64,000 bases of DNA from Chryseobacterium ginsenosidimutans (lineage in GTDB: Bacteria > Bacteroidota > Bacteroidia > Flavobacteriales > Weeksellaceae): positions 744,001 through 808,000 of the forward strand of contig NZ_JAUSXC010000001.1 in assembly GCF_030823405.1 (NCBI RefSeq), in the 5' to 3' direction. The notes below the pieces were generated by a model. That model was not told the origin of the DNA. It ran no database searches and worked only from the letters and a program-made list of their open reading frames with translations. Positions 8,532 to 15,683 of this stretch are shown here, one piece after another. How positions within the stretch are numbered: the stretch's first letter is position 1; every line of letters starts with the position of its first letter. Both the position numbers and the translations under genes were made by a program.

Positions 8532-9839
8532 TTAAAACTCTATATCAACTTCTAATTTCTCAGCCAAAAGCTTTGAAATTTTTTCTTTTAAAGGCTCAAT
8601 GTCAATGTTTTGCATTGCATCGTTAGCGAAAGCATATAAAAGCAACGCCTGAGCTTCTTTTTTAGAAATACCTCTTGCTCTTAGATAAAACATTGCATCT
8701 TCATTCAATTGTCCAACGGTACAACCGTGAGAGCACTTCACATCGTCTGCAAAAATCTCTAATTGAGGTTTTGTATCAATTTTAGATCCTTCGCTCAGCA
8801 AAACGTTGTTATTTTGCTGGTAAGCATTTGTTTTCTGAGCCAGTTTATCTACAAAAACTTTTCCGTTGAAAACACCATGAGAATTTCCACTGAAAATACC
8901 TTTATAGTTTTGATAACTTTCACAATTCGGCTGATTGTGGTGCACCGCCGTGTGGTGATCTACCAACTGATCTTTTCCGATAATCGTGATTCCGTTCATG
9001 AATGAATTAATATTCGATCCGTTTTGAATGAAATCTAAGTTATTTCTTACCAATTTACCTCCAAAAGAGAAAGTATTCACAGTTGTTAAACTGTCCTTTT
9101 CCTGTTTTGCAAAAGTACTGTCGATTAAATAAGAAGTATCATTGTCGTTCTGAACTTTGTGCCAGTCTGCTTTTGCATTTGGATACGTGAAAATTTCCGT
9201 CACAGAATTTGTCAGTACATACGTGCTGTCAAAATTATGGTGACTTTCAATGATTTCTACTTTTGCGCCTTCATCTACGATTAATAAATTCCTCGTGTTA
9301 TAGAAAGTGTTTTCTTCCTGATTCTGAGAAATATAGAAAACGTGGATCGGCTTTTCAATCACAACATTTTTAGGAACTTTCAAAAAGAAACCATACTTGC
9401 AATAAGCTTGATTTAGATTGGTGAAAGCAGATTTGTCTGAAGCGATTGTATTAAAGTATTTATCAAAAATATCTTTATGCTTATCATCGTTCAAAGCATA
9501 ATTAAATGAAAGAAACTCAACGTTTTCAATCGAAACTTTTGATAATTCTTTGCGAAGTTTACCGTTCACGAAAGTAATCCAGTCAAAATTTTCTTCACCA
9601 AGATGCAATTCTTCCAACTGCTCTTTTGTGATATTGTGACTTTCTTTCGGGAAAAAGTTGTATCCTTTTTCAGTAATCTCCTTTAGGTTGGTATATTTAT
9701 ATTCTTCGTCTTTTTTTGTCGGAAAACCAAGACTTTCAAACCTTTGAAGAGCAGCTTTTCTATCATCATCCAGAAATCTGTGACGAAGACTCTCCAAAAA
9801 TTCACCGTGGTTTTCAATAATCTGATCGTATAAAGCCAT
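8532..9839 (-). CDS. sufD: Fe-S cluster assembly protein SufD
   Basis: A scaffold subunit of the cytoplasmic SufBCD complex, which builds Fe-S clusters under oxidative or iron-limited conditions. The protein has the SufB/SufD beta-helix core. Its C-terminal half contains the conserved HxxCTVGQLNEDAMFYLRARG segment (DVKCSHGCTVG), with the His and Cys that pair with SufB in cluster formation. I chose the MALYDQ start at 9839 (435 aa) because family members begin there; an in-frame GTG/ATG pair at 9860/9857 would add seven residues. SufC lies about 115 bp upstream on the same strand. The gene closes the sufABCD operon. Confidence 0.93.
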   Translation of the reverse strand: MALYDQIIENHGEFLESLRHRFLDDDRKAALQRFESLGFPTKKDEEYKYTNLKEITEKGYNFFPKESHNITKEQLEELHLGEENFDWITFVNGKLRKELSKVSIENVEFLSFNYALNDDKHKDIFDKYFNTIASDKSAFTNLNQAYCKYGFFLKVPKNVVIEKPIHVFYISQNQEENTFYNTRNLLIVDEGAKVEIIESHHNFDSTYVLTNSVTEIFTYPNAKADWHKVQNDNDTSYLIDSTFAKQEKDSLTTVNTFSFGGKLVRNNLDFIQNGSNINSFMNGITIIGKDQLVDHHTAVHHNQPNCESYQNYKGIFSGNSHGVFNGKVFVDKLAQKTNAYQQNNNVLLSEGSKIDTKPQLEIFADDVKCSHGCTVGQLNEDAMFYLRARGISKKEAQALLLYAFANDAMQNIDIEPLKEKISKLLAEKLEVDIEF

Positions 9840-9954
9840 TACTGATATTTCGGCCATCACACCTTTATTTTATTTAAAATTGTAATAATATTGCGGTTTT
9901 TCCGCTTTGTTTTTTAGTTTACGATTGATAAAATCTCAGCTAAAAAATTTCTTC

Positions 9955-10698
9955 TTAGTTAAGAAGCCAGTCGTACCCTTTTTCTTCAAGCTCCAAAGCA
10001 AGAGATTTATCACCGGTTTTGATGATTTTTCCGTTTGCCAGTACGTGAACAAAGTCAGGCTGAATATAATTAAGCAATCTCTGATAGTGAGTAATCAAAA
10101 GAACTGCATTTCCTTCATTTTTGAATGCATTTACACCATCTGCAACGATTCTCAATGCATCAATATCCAATCCTGAATCGGTTTCATCAAGAATAGCCAA
10201 TTTAGGATTAAGCATCATCATCTGGAAGATCTCGTTTCTTTTCTTTTCACCTCCTGAAAAACCTTCATTTAATGATCTTGAAAGGAAATCTTTTTTAATA
10301 CCCAATTGCTCAGATTTCTCACGAATCATCGCTAACATTTCTTTTGCAGGCATTTCGGATAATCCTTTTGCTTTTCTGTTTTCGTTCATCGCCGCTTTGA
10401 TAAAGTTGGTTACAGAAACCCCCGGAATTTCTACCGGATATTGAAAAGAAAGGAAAATACCTTTGTGAGCTCGGTCTTCAGGAGCATCTTCAAGGATATC
10501 TGAACCTTCAAAAATGATCTCTCCGTCAGTAACTTCGTAATCCTCTTTCCCTGCAATTACAGAAGAAAGAGTAGATTTTCCGGCTCCGTTCGGTCCCATA
10601 ATGGCATGAACTTCACCAGGTTTTATTTCAAGATTGATACCTTTTAAAATTTCTGCGCCGTCTTCAATTTTGGCGTGCAAGTTTTTTATATTTAACAT
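9955..10698 (-). CDS. sufC: Fe-S cluster assembly ATPase SufC
   Basis: A 247-residue ABC-type ATPase that powers the SufBCD scaffold but is not a transporter. Walker A is GPNGAGKST (about 36-44). The signature is the SufC-type GFSGGEKKRNE instead of LSGGQ. Walker B is LAILDETDSGLD, and the H-loop His is in LLITHYQRLL. All catalytic elements are intact and the length is normal. It is third in sufA-B-C-D order. A 141-bp gap separates it from sufB, unusually wide for this operon, and contains a 10-bp perfect palindrome at 10768-10777 and an AT-rich inverted repeat at 10808-10842. Confidence 0.96.
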   Translation of the reverse strand: MLNIKNLHAKIEDGAEILKGINLEIKPGEVHAIMGPNGAGKSTLSSVIAGKEDYEVTDGEIIFEGSDILEDAPEDRAHKGIFLSFQYPVEIPGVSVTNFIKAAMNENRKAKGLSEMPAKEMLAMIREKSEQLGIKKDFLSRSLNEGFSGGEKKRNEIFQMMMLNPKLAILDETDSGLDIDALRIVADGVNAFKNEGNAVLLITHYQRLLNYIQPDFVHVLANGKIIKTGDKSLALELEEKGYDWLLN

Positions 10699-10767
10699 AT
10701 GTTCAAGTTTATCGCAAGGTCAGACTTTAAGTATATCCTTTGTAACACTAAACTACAATTAACAAAG

Positions 10768-10777
10768 GCGTTAACGC
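10768..10777. promoter_or_regulatory. Perfect palindrome between sufB and sufC
   Basis: GCGTTAACGC is a 10-bp perfect palindrome, immediately overlapped by the GCATGC palindrome, 70 bp upstream of the sufC start. It is GC-rich against an AT-rich background. An operator or processing site is possible but not shown. Confidence 0.3.
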
Positions 10778-10807
10778 ATGCGAATGAAATACTATTTTTA
10801 TTTTTAA

Positions 10808-10842
10808 TAATCTTAATCTTCCTTTTCAATAAATTAAGATTA
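10808..10842 (-). repeat. AT-rich inverted repeat at the end of sufB
   Basis: TAATCTTAAT and ATTAAGATTA are perfect inverted 10-mers separated by 15 bp, overlapping the sufB stop. On the minus strand the second arm is followed by TTAAAAATA, so it could act as a weak attenuator that stops part of the transcription before sufC. Confidence 0.35.
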
Positions 10843-12288
10843 TCCGACAGAACCTTCTAATGAAATCTCCAGTAATTTCTGAGCTTCAATAGCGAATTCC
10901 ATAGGTAATTTATTTAAAACTTCTTTACTGAAACCGTTTACAATCAAAGCAATTGCTCTTTCTGTATCGATTCCTCTCTGGTTGCAGTAGAAAATCTGAT
11001 CTTCACCGATTTTTGAAGTTGTTGCTTCATGTTCCAGCTGCGCAGTCGGATCTTTAATTTCAATATAAGGGAAAGTATGTGCCCCACATTCATTACCCAT
11101 CAACAAAGAGTCACACTGAGAGAAATTTCTCGCTCCTTTTGCTGTTGGCATTACTTTTACCAGACCTCTGTATGAATTTTGAGATTTTCCGGCAGAAATA
11201 CCTTTAGAAATGATCGTTGATCTTGTATTTTTCCCGATGTGAATCATTTTTGTTCCTGTATCTGCATATTGGTGATTGTTGGTCACGGCAATAGAGTAGA
11301 ACTCACCGATGGAATTGTCACCTTTTAAAATACAAGAAGGATATTTCCATGTTACGGCAGAACCTGTTTCCACCTGCGTCCAGGAGATTTTTGCATTTCT
11401 TTCACAAAGCCCTCTTTTTGTTACAAAATTGAAAACCCCACCTTTTCCTTCTTCATTTCCCGGATACCAGTTCTGAACAGTTGAATATTTAATTTCAGCA
11501 TTATCCATTGCAATCAATTCAACAACAGCAGCATGAAGCTGGTTTTCGTCTCTCGACGGAGCTGTACAGCCTTCAAGATAAGAAACATAACTTCCTTCGT
11601 CAGCAATTACAAGTGTTCTTTCAAACTGACCTGTTCCTGCCTGATTGATACGGAAATACGTAGATAGCTCCATTGGGCATCTTACGCCTTTTGGAATATA
11701 GCAGAAACTTCCGTCAGAAAATACTGCGGAGTTCAATGCTGCATAAAAATTATCTCCTCTCGGAACTACTTTTCCAAGATGTTTTCTTACTAATTCCGGA
11801 TGATTTTTAATCGCCTCAGAAATGGAACAGAAAATAATTCCTTTTTCCATCAATGTATCCTGAAAAGTTGTCTTTACAGAAACGGAGTCTATTACAATAT
11901 CTACTGCAACGCCTGAAAGCCTTTTCTGTTCCTCGATATTGATCCCCAATTTTGCAAAAGTTGCCAATAATTCAGGATCTACTTCGTCTAGACTGTCCAA
12001 TTCCGGTTTTGCTTTCGGTGCAGCATAATATTTAATTGCCTGAAAATCCGGTTTCTGATATTTAATGTTCGCCCATTCCGGTTCTACCATTTTTTTCCAG
12101 ATCTTGAAAGATTCCAAGCGCCATTCTGTCATCCATTCGGGTTCCTCTTTTTTAGCGGAAATCGCACGGACAATGTCTTCATTTAAACCCGTCGGAAACT
12201 CTTCGTAATCGATTTTCGTTTCCCAGCCGAATTCATATTTTTTATTTTCTAGATCGACTCTTAAATCGTCTTCAGTATATTTACTCAT
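10840..12288 (-). CDS. sufB: Fe-S cluster assembly protein SufB
   Basis: A 482-residue core scaffold protein of the SufBCD complex. Recognisable segments include [38 protein letters not shown] (with the conserved Cys and His region), [21 protein letters not shown] and [18 protein letters not shown]. Near the C-terminus is [20 protein letters not shown], which carries the conserved Glu. SufB accepts sulfur from SufS/SufE and houses the nascent cluster with SufD. The length is normal. It is preceded by the A-type protein gene and followed by sufC, all on the minus strand. Neither sufS nor sufE is adjacent; sufS lies at 43664 on the opposite strand. Confidence 0.96.
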   Translation of the reverse strand: MSKYTEDDLRVDLENKKYEFGWETKIDYEEFPTGLNEDIVRAISAKKEEPEWMTEWRLESFKIWKKMVEPEWANIKYQKPDFQAIKYYAAPKAKPELDSLDEVDPELLATFAKLGINIEEQKRLSGVAVDIVIDSVSVKTTFQDTLMEKGIIFCSISEAIKNHPELVRKHLGKVVPRGDNFYAALNSAVFSDGSFCYIPKGVRCPMELSTYFRINQAGTGQFERTLVIADEGSYVSYLEGCTAPSRDENQLHAAVVELIAMDNAEIKYSTVQNWYPGNEEGKGGVFNFVTKRGLCERNAKISWTQVETGSAVTWKYPSCILKGDNSIGEFYSIAVTNNHQYADTGTKMIHIGKNTRSTIISKGISAGKSQNSYRGLVKVMPTAKGARNFSQCDSLLMGNECGAHTFPYIEIKDPTAQLEHEATTSKIGEDQIFYCNQRGIDTERAIALIVNGFSKEVLNKLPMEFAIEAQKLLEISLEGSVG

Positions 12289-12299
12289 TATTATTTTTT

Positions 12300-12350
12300 A
12301 GATTTCAGATGATAGATTTCAGACTTCAGAATTGTTTCGGAGATCTGAAA
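12300..12350. repeat. Short direct and inverted repeats between sufA and sufB
   Basis: AGATTTCAGA occurs at 12300-12309 and again at 12313-12322. An inverted partial copy (GATCTGAAA) is at 12342-12350. The block can fold locally; no function is evident. Confidence 0.35.
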
Positions 12351-12371
12351 CCCAACATCTAATGTCTCTTT

Positions 12372-12701
12372 CTATAAAGAAAAACTTTCACCACATCCGC
12401 AAGTTCTGGATGCGTTTGGATTGTTAAAAACAAAACCTTTTCCGTTCAAACCTCCTGAATATTCAAGAATTGTACCTGCTAAGTAGAGAATAGATTTTTT
12501 TTCGACAATAATTTTTACGTCATTATCTTCAAAAACTTGGTCTGTGTCTGCTTTTTTGTTGTCAAATCCCAAAACATATTCTAAACCAGAACATCCTCCG
12601 CTTTTTACCCCAACTCTTATATAATCTTCAGCAGCGTTGAAACCATCTTCTGTCATCAGTTGGATGGCTTTTGCTTTTGCTTGATCTGATACTTTTATCA
12701 T
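12372..12701 (-). CDS. sufA: A-type Fe-S carrier (SufA/IscA family)
   Basis: A 109-residue HesB/IscA-family protein that carries Fe-S clusters from the scaffold to client enzymes. The three ligand cysteines are present: one in KSGGCSGLEY and the CGCG pair near the C-terminus (RTCGCGESF). It is the first gene of sufA-B-C-D, and a good Bacteroidota promoter lies just upstream. Clients in this same window include ActB and the class I fumarase. Without a tree, SufA, IscA and ErpA subtypes cannot be separated; the suf context favours SufA. Confidence 0.92.
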   Translation of the reverse strand: MIKVSDQAKAKAIQLMTEDGFNAAEDYIRVGVKSGGCSGLEYVLGFDNKKADTDQVFEDNDVKIIVEKKSILYLAGTILEYSGGLNGKGFVFNNPNASRTCGCGESFSL

Positions 12702-12729
12702 TGTATTTATTTAGAATGATTTAATAGTG

Positions 12730-12761
12730 CAAAAATACGAACTAATTTCCGCAATCTCAAA
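12730..12761 (-). promoter_or_regulatory. Promoter of the sufABCD operon
   Basis: On the minus strand TTTG (12761-12758) is followed after 20 bp by TATTTTTG (12737-12730), matching the Bacteroidota consensus TTTG-N19-ish-TAnnTTTG. It lies about 30 bases upstream of the sufA ATG. Confidence 0.75.
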
Positions 12762-12853
12762 TCGAAGATATCTATTTTAATGATTCTGTTCTTAATAGAG
12801 TTGTTTTTAGTTGCTGTTACTGTTAAAAATGTATAAATTTTCTTTCAAAAAAG

Positions 12854-12881
12854 TTGAGACTCTGTTTTTGATTTAACTTTG
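12854..12881 (+). promoter_or_regulatory. Promoter of the GLPGLI gene pair
   Basis: TTG at 12854-12856, a 17-bp spacer, then TAACTTTG at 12874-12881, a full match to the -7 consensus. It leaves a 33-base leader before the ATG at 12915. Confidence 0.7.
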
Positions 12882-12914
12882 AGCTGTATTTTTTATCTAT
12901 AAATAAAATTAATA

Positions 12915-13844
12915 ATGAAAGGAAAATTACTTGGTTTTTTTGTATTTCTTTTAGTAGCAATGTCTTATGGACAGACTGTAAGATATGTTTATGAAACTTC
13001 AGTAAATCCGGATTCTATAAATCTGGTAAGCATGAAAGTTGAAAAAACTTTTTTAGATATTAAGGGAAATCATTCTTTATTTATCAGCGAAAGTAAATTA
13101 ATAAAAGATTCTCTTTTTTCTTCATTTAAACCCGACGAAAAAAAAGAAAATAAAAAAGAAGGTAAAGGTTTTCCTAAATCAGGAGCCAGAAAACAAATTG
13201 AACCCACTTTTTTTGAATATTTTATCACTAAAAATATTTCTGAGCAAAAGGTTTACTATGACAGGGTAGGAGGAAAACAAATTTATTATCAGGAAGACAG
13301 GCCGGTAAAATGGGAAATCTCAAACATTTCTGAAAAACAAAACGGTTATGCGACTCAGAAAGCAACTACTAGTTTCGGAGGAAGAATCTGGACGGCTTGG
13401 TTTACAAAAGACATTAATATTTCGGATGGACCTTACAAATTTTCTGGATTACCGGGATTGATTGTGAAGCTGGAAGACGAGAATGGAGATTATAGATTTG
13501 ATCTTGTAAAAAAAATGATCATTCAAAATGCTTTTGAAGAACCTATAAGTTCTGAAGCAAAGCAAAGTACAAGAATTAATTTCCATGGAGATAAAGCGGC
13601 ACTGGAATTAGAAGTGAATAAAATCAGAAAGTCTATGGCGGGAAATAATGGAGAAGGAATGCAGGACTTCGGTGGCGGAAGACAAGGAGGAGGCATGAGA
13701 GGCGGAGGAGGTCACGGTGGAAGCGGTATGCATAGAGGAGGAATGAGAATGGATGGAGGAAATAACAGTTTTCCAATGCAAAATTCCGGTAATACAAATG
13801 TTCTTTTTAATGGAGGAATCCAAAATCCAATTGAATTAAAATAA
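12915..13844 (+). CDS. GLPGLI family exported protein, copy 1
   Basis: A 309-residue exported protein with a signal peptide (residues 1-19, SYGQ end). It carries the family-defining motif in FSGLPGLIVKLED (about residues 176-188), preceded by the conserved WTAWFTKDINISDGPYKF strand. An early YETSVNPDS strand and the EDRPVKWEI segment are also family hallmarks. The C-terminal 60 residues are low-complexity, rich in Gly, Met, His and Arg (GGGxGGGMRGGGGHGG pattern), then a short NPIELK end. Family function is unknown; members occur almost only in Bacteroidota and often in tandem. It is followed 13 bp later by a paralogue. Confidence 0.9.
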   Translation: MKGKLLGFFVFLLVAMSYGQTVRYVYETSVNPDSINLVSMKVEKTFLDIKGNHSLFISESKLIKDSLFSSFKPDEKKENKKEGKGFPKSGARKQIEPTFFEYFITKNISEQKVYYDRVGGKQIYYQEDRPVKWEISNISEKQNGYATQKATTSFGGRIWTAWFTKDINISDGPYKFSGLPGLIVKLEDENGDYRFDLVKKMIIQNAFEEPISSEAKQSTRINFHGDKAALELEVNKIRKSMAGNNGEGMQDFGGGRQGGGMRGGGGHGGSGMHRGGMRMDGGNNSFPMQNSGNTNVLFNGGIQNPIELK

Positions 13845-13857
13845 AAATATAATATAA

Positions 13858-14704
13858 ATGAAAAAATTAGGCATTATTACTTTAGCGTTATTCATGCAGA
13901 CTGCATTTGCGCAAACAAACCGATTTGTGTATCAAGTTACCATGAAACCGGATGCTTCCAATAAAAGCGATATTAAAACAGAAAATGCATACTTAGATAT
14001 TTCTCCTGAAAAGTCGGTTTTTTATTCTGAAAACAGAATTAAAAGAGATTCTATTATGCAGGCAACTATTCAGAGTGGTGGTGCGAGAGGTTTTAATAGA
14101 GATCAGATGGAAAGTCTAAGATCAAACATTAATTATTCTATAGAAAAAGATAAGAAAAACCAAAAGACTACTTTTAAAGACAGAATAGGACGAGATGTTT
14201 ACACTTACGAAGAAGATCGCCCAATTAACTGGAAAATCTCTTCTGAAACTACAAAAATCGGCGAATATAAGGTTCAGAAGGCTGAAACCAATTTTGGAGG
14301 AAGAAAATGGACGGCTTGGTTTACAACAGATTTACCTTATCAGGACGGACCATATAAATTCGGTGGACTTCCGGGACTGATAATAAAAGTGGAAGATGAT
14401 AAAGGAGAATATTCTTTTGATTTGATGAAAAACTATAAAATTTCAGATTTTCCTACTTTAAACCAATTTGGAAATACAATTAAGGTTAAAAAGAGGAGAT
14501 TATATCAAACAGCAGAAAAAATTTCAGGAAGATCCGATGTCATTCATGACTCAAGGTGGAGGTGGCGGTCCCATGAGAATTGGCGGCGGTGGAGGAAACC
14601 GTGGTGGCGGCGGAAATCAAAATCCTGCCGATATGAGAAAAAGAATGGAGGAGAGAATTAAAGATGAAGCAAAAAAGAACAGCAATCCTATAGAATTACA
14701 ATAA
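13858..14704 (+). pseudogene. GLPGLI family exported protein, copy 2, frameshifted
   Basis: A paralogue of the preceding gene: signal peptide (1-18, AFAQ end), YQVTMKPDAS, EDRPINWKI, RKWTAWFTTDLPYQDGPYKFGGLPGLIIKVED. The frame starting at 13858 continues to 14661, but after about residue 210 it reads as a Trp/Arg-rich tail that makes no sense. The next frame forward (stop at 14704) instead gives KRGDYIKQQKKFQEDP, a Gly-rich stretch and NPIELQ, which matches the end of copy 1. The shift falls at an A5 run (14488-14492); removing one A restores a single protein of about 281 residues. This is either a true null mutation or an indel error in the sequence. Confidence 0.8.
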
Positions 14705-14710
14705 AACAAA

Positions 14711-14740
14711 CCCCCTGAAAAATCTTCAGGGGGTTTTTAT
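14711..14740. terminator. Terminator between GLPGLI and metallopeptidase genes
   Basis: Stem CCCCCTGAA / TTCAGGGGG with a 5-base loop, then a T run. It lies between convergent genes and is GC-rich and strong. Confidence 0.9.
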
Positions 14741-14756
14741 TTTTTATGTGTTAAGC

Positions 14757-15608
14757 TTATTTCAAAAGCTCATTAAAAGTATCACCTTGTTTCATGTCTC
14801 CGGTGTCATAACCTTTCATGAACCATTCTTTACGTTGTGCGGAAGATCCGTGTGTAAAGCTTTCCTGATTGACATATCCTTGCGATCTTTTTTGGATATT
14901 ATCGTCTCCAACGGCTTCTGCAGCCTCTATTGCAGACTGAATATCTCCGGGCTCTAAAATATGTTCTCTGCTGTCAGTTTGTTTTGCCCAGACTCCTGCG
15001 TAGAAATCCGCCTGTAGTTCTGTAGCTACAGAAACTTTGTTTAGCTGTTCTTCGGAATATCTTCCGCTTCTTCTTAACTGATCAATTTTTTGAGTTGTTC
15101 CTAAAAGAGTTTGTACATGATGTCCAACTTCATGAGCAAGAACGTAGGCAACGGTAAATTCGGTTACTTTTGCACCAAATCTTTGCTGTAGCTCATTAAA
15201 AAAAGTCATATCCATATAAACAGATTGATCTGCAGGACAGTAAAATGGGCCCATTGCAGATTGTGCCGTTCCACACTGTGATTGTGTAGTTTCTGTGAAA
15301 AGAATAATTTTCGGTAGTGTGTAGTTCATTCCGTTTTGCTTGAAAACCTGATCCCAGGTAAGAATATTCCATTTTCCCATCATGTCTACCATTTCTCCAA
15401 TTTTCTTGTCGTTTTCAGTCAGTTCTCTCTGCTCGGTACGTTGAGAACCGACTCCACTTCCAGAAGAAAGAATCGAAGAAGGATCACCTCCTAAAAAGAA
15501 TATAATTGCAGCAATAATAAGGGTTCCCAGTCCGCCACCTACAACGGCTCCACTGCCTAGTCCGCGTCTGTCTTCCACATTACCACCTCTATCGTCAGTC
15601 CATTTCAT
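14757..15608 (-). CDS. YpfJ-type neutral zinc metallopeptidase
   Basis: A 283-residue membrane-anchored protein of the putative neutral zinc metallopeptidase family (YpfJ-like). The cytoplasmic N-terminus starts MKWTDDRGGNVEDRRG, a conserved opening. A single transmembrane segment follows at about 22-42 (VVGGGLGTLIIAAIIFFLGG), then an extracytoplasmic domain. The zinc site is visible: HEVGHH (about 158-163) supplies two His ligands and the catalytic Glu, and the downstream TELQADFYAGVWA gives the third ligand (Glu about 195). The fold and motifs are well conserved, but the physiological substrate is unknown. Monocistronic, ending against the hairpin at 14711. Confidence 0.88.
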   Translation of the reverse strand: MKWTDDRGGNVEDRRGLGSGAVVGGGLGTLIIAAIIFFLGGDPSSILSSGSGVGSQRTEQRELTENDKKIGEMVDMMGKWNILTWDQVFKQNGMNYTLPKIILFTETTQSQCGTAQSAMGPFYCPADQSVYMDMTFFNELQQRFGAKVTEFTVAYVLAHEVGHHVQTLLGTTQKIDQLRRSGRYSEEQLNKVSVATELQADFYAGVWAKQTDSREHILEPGDIQSAIEAAEAVGDDNIQKRSQGYVNQESFTHGSSAQRKEWFMKGYDTGDMKQGDTFNELLK

Positions 15609-15683
15609 ATTTTGTATTTTATTTCTGTAAATTTAAAAATTTAAAGCATATTTTCTCCAAATGAAGAAAATATTTTTATAGTA

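Noticed and set aside
13608..13823. Ser/His-rich antisense frame opposite the Gly-rich tail of GLPGLI copy 1
   Set aside because: Its composition is the reverse complement of a Gly/Met repeat; nothing supports translation.
14496..14661. Trp/Arg-rich tail of the frame starting at 13858
   Set aside because: Out-of-frame reading of Gly codons; the true C-terminus lies in the next frame, matching the paralogue.
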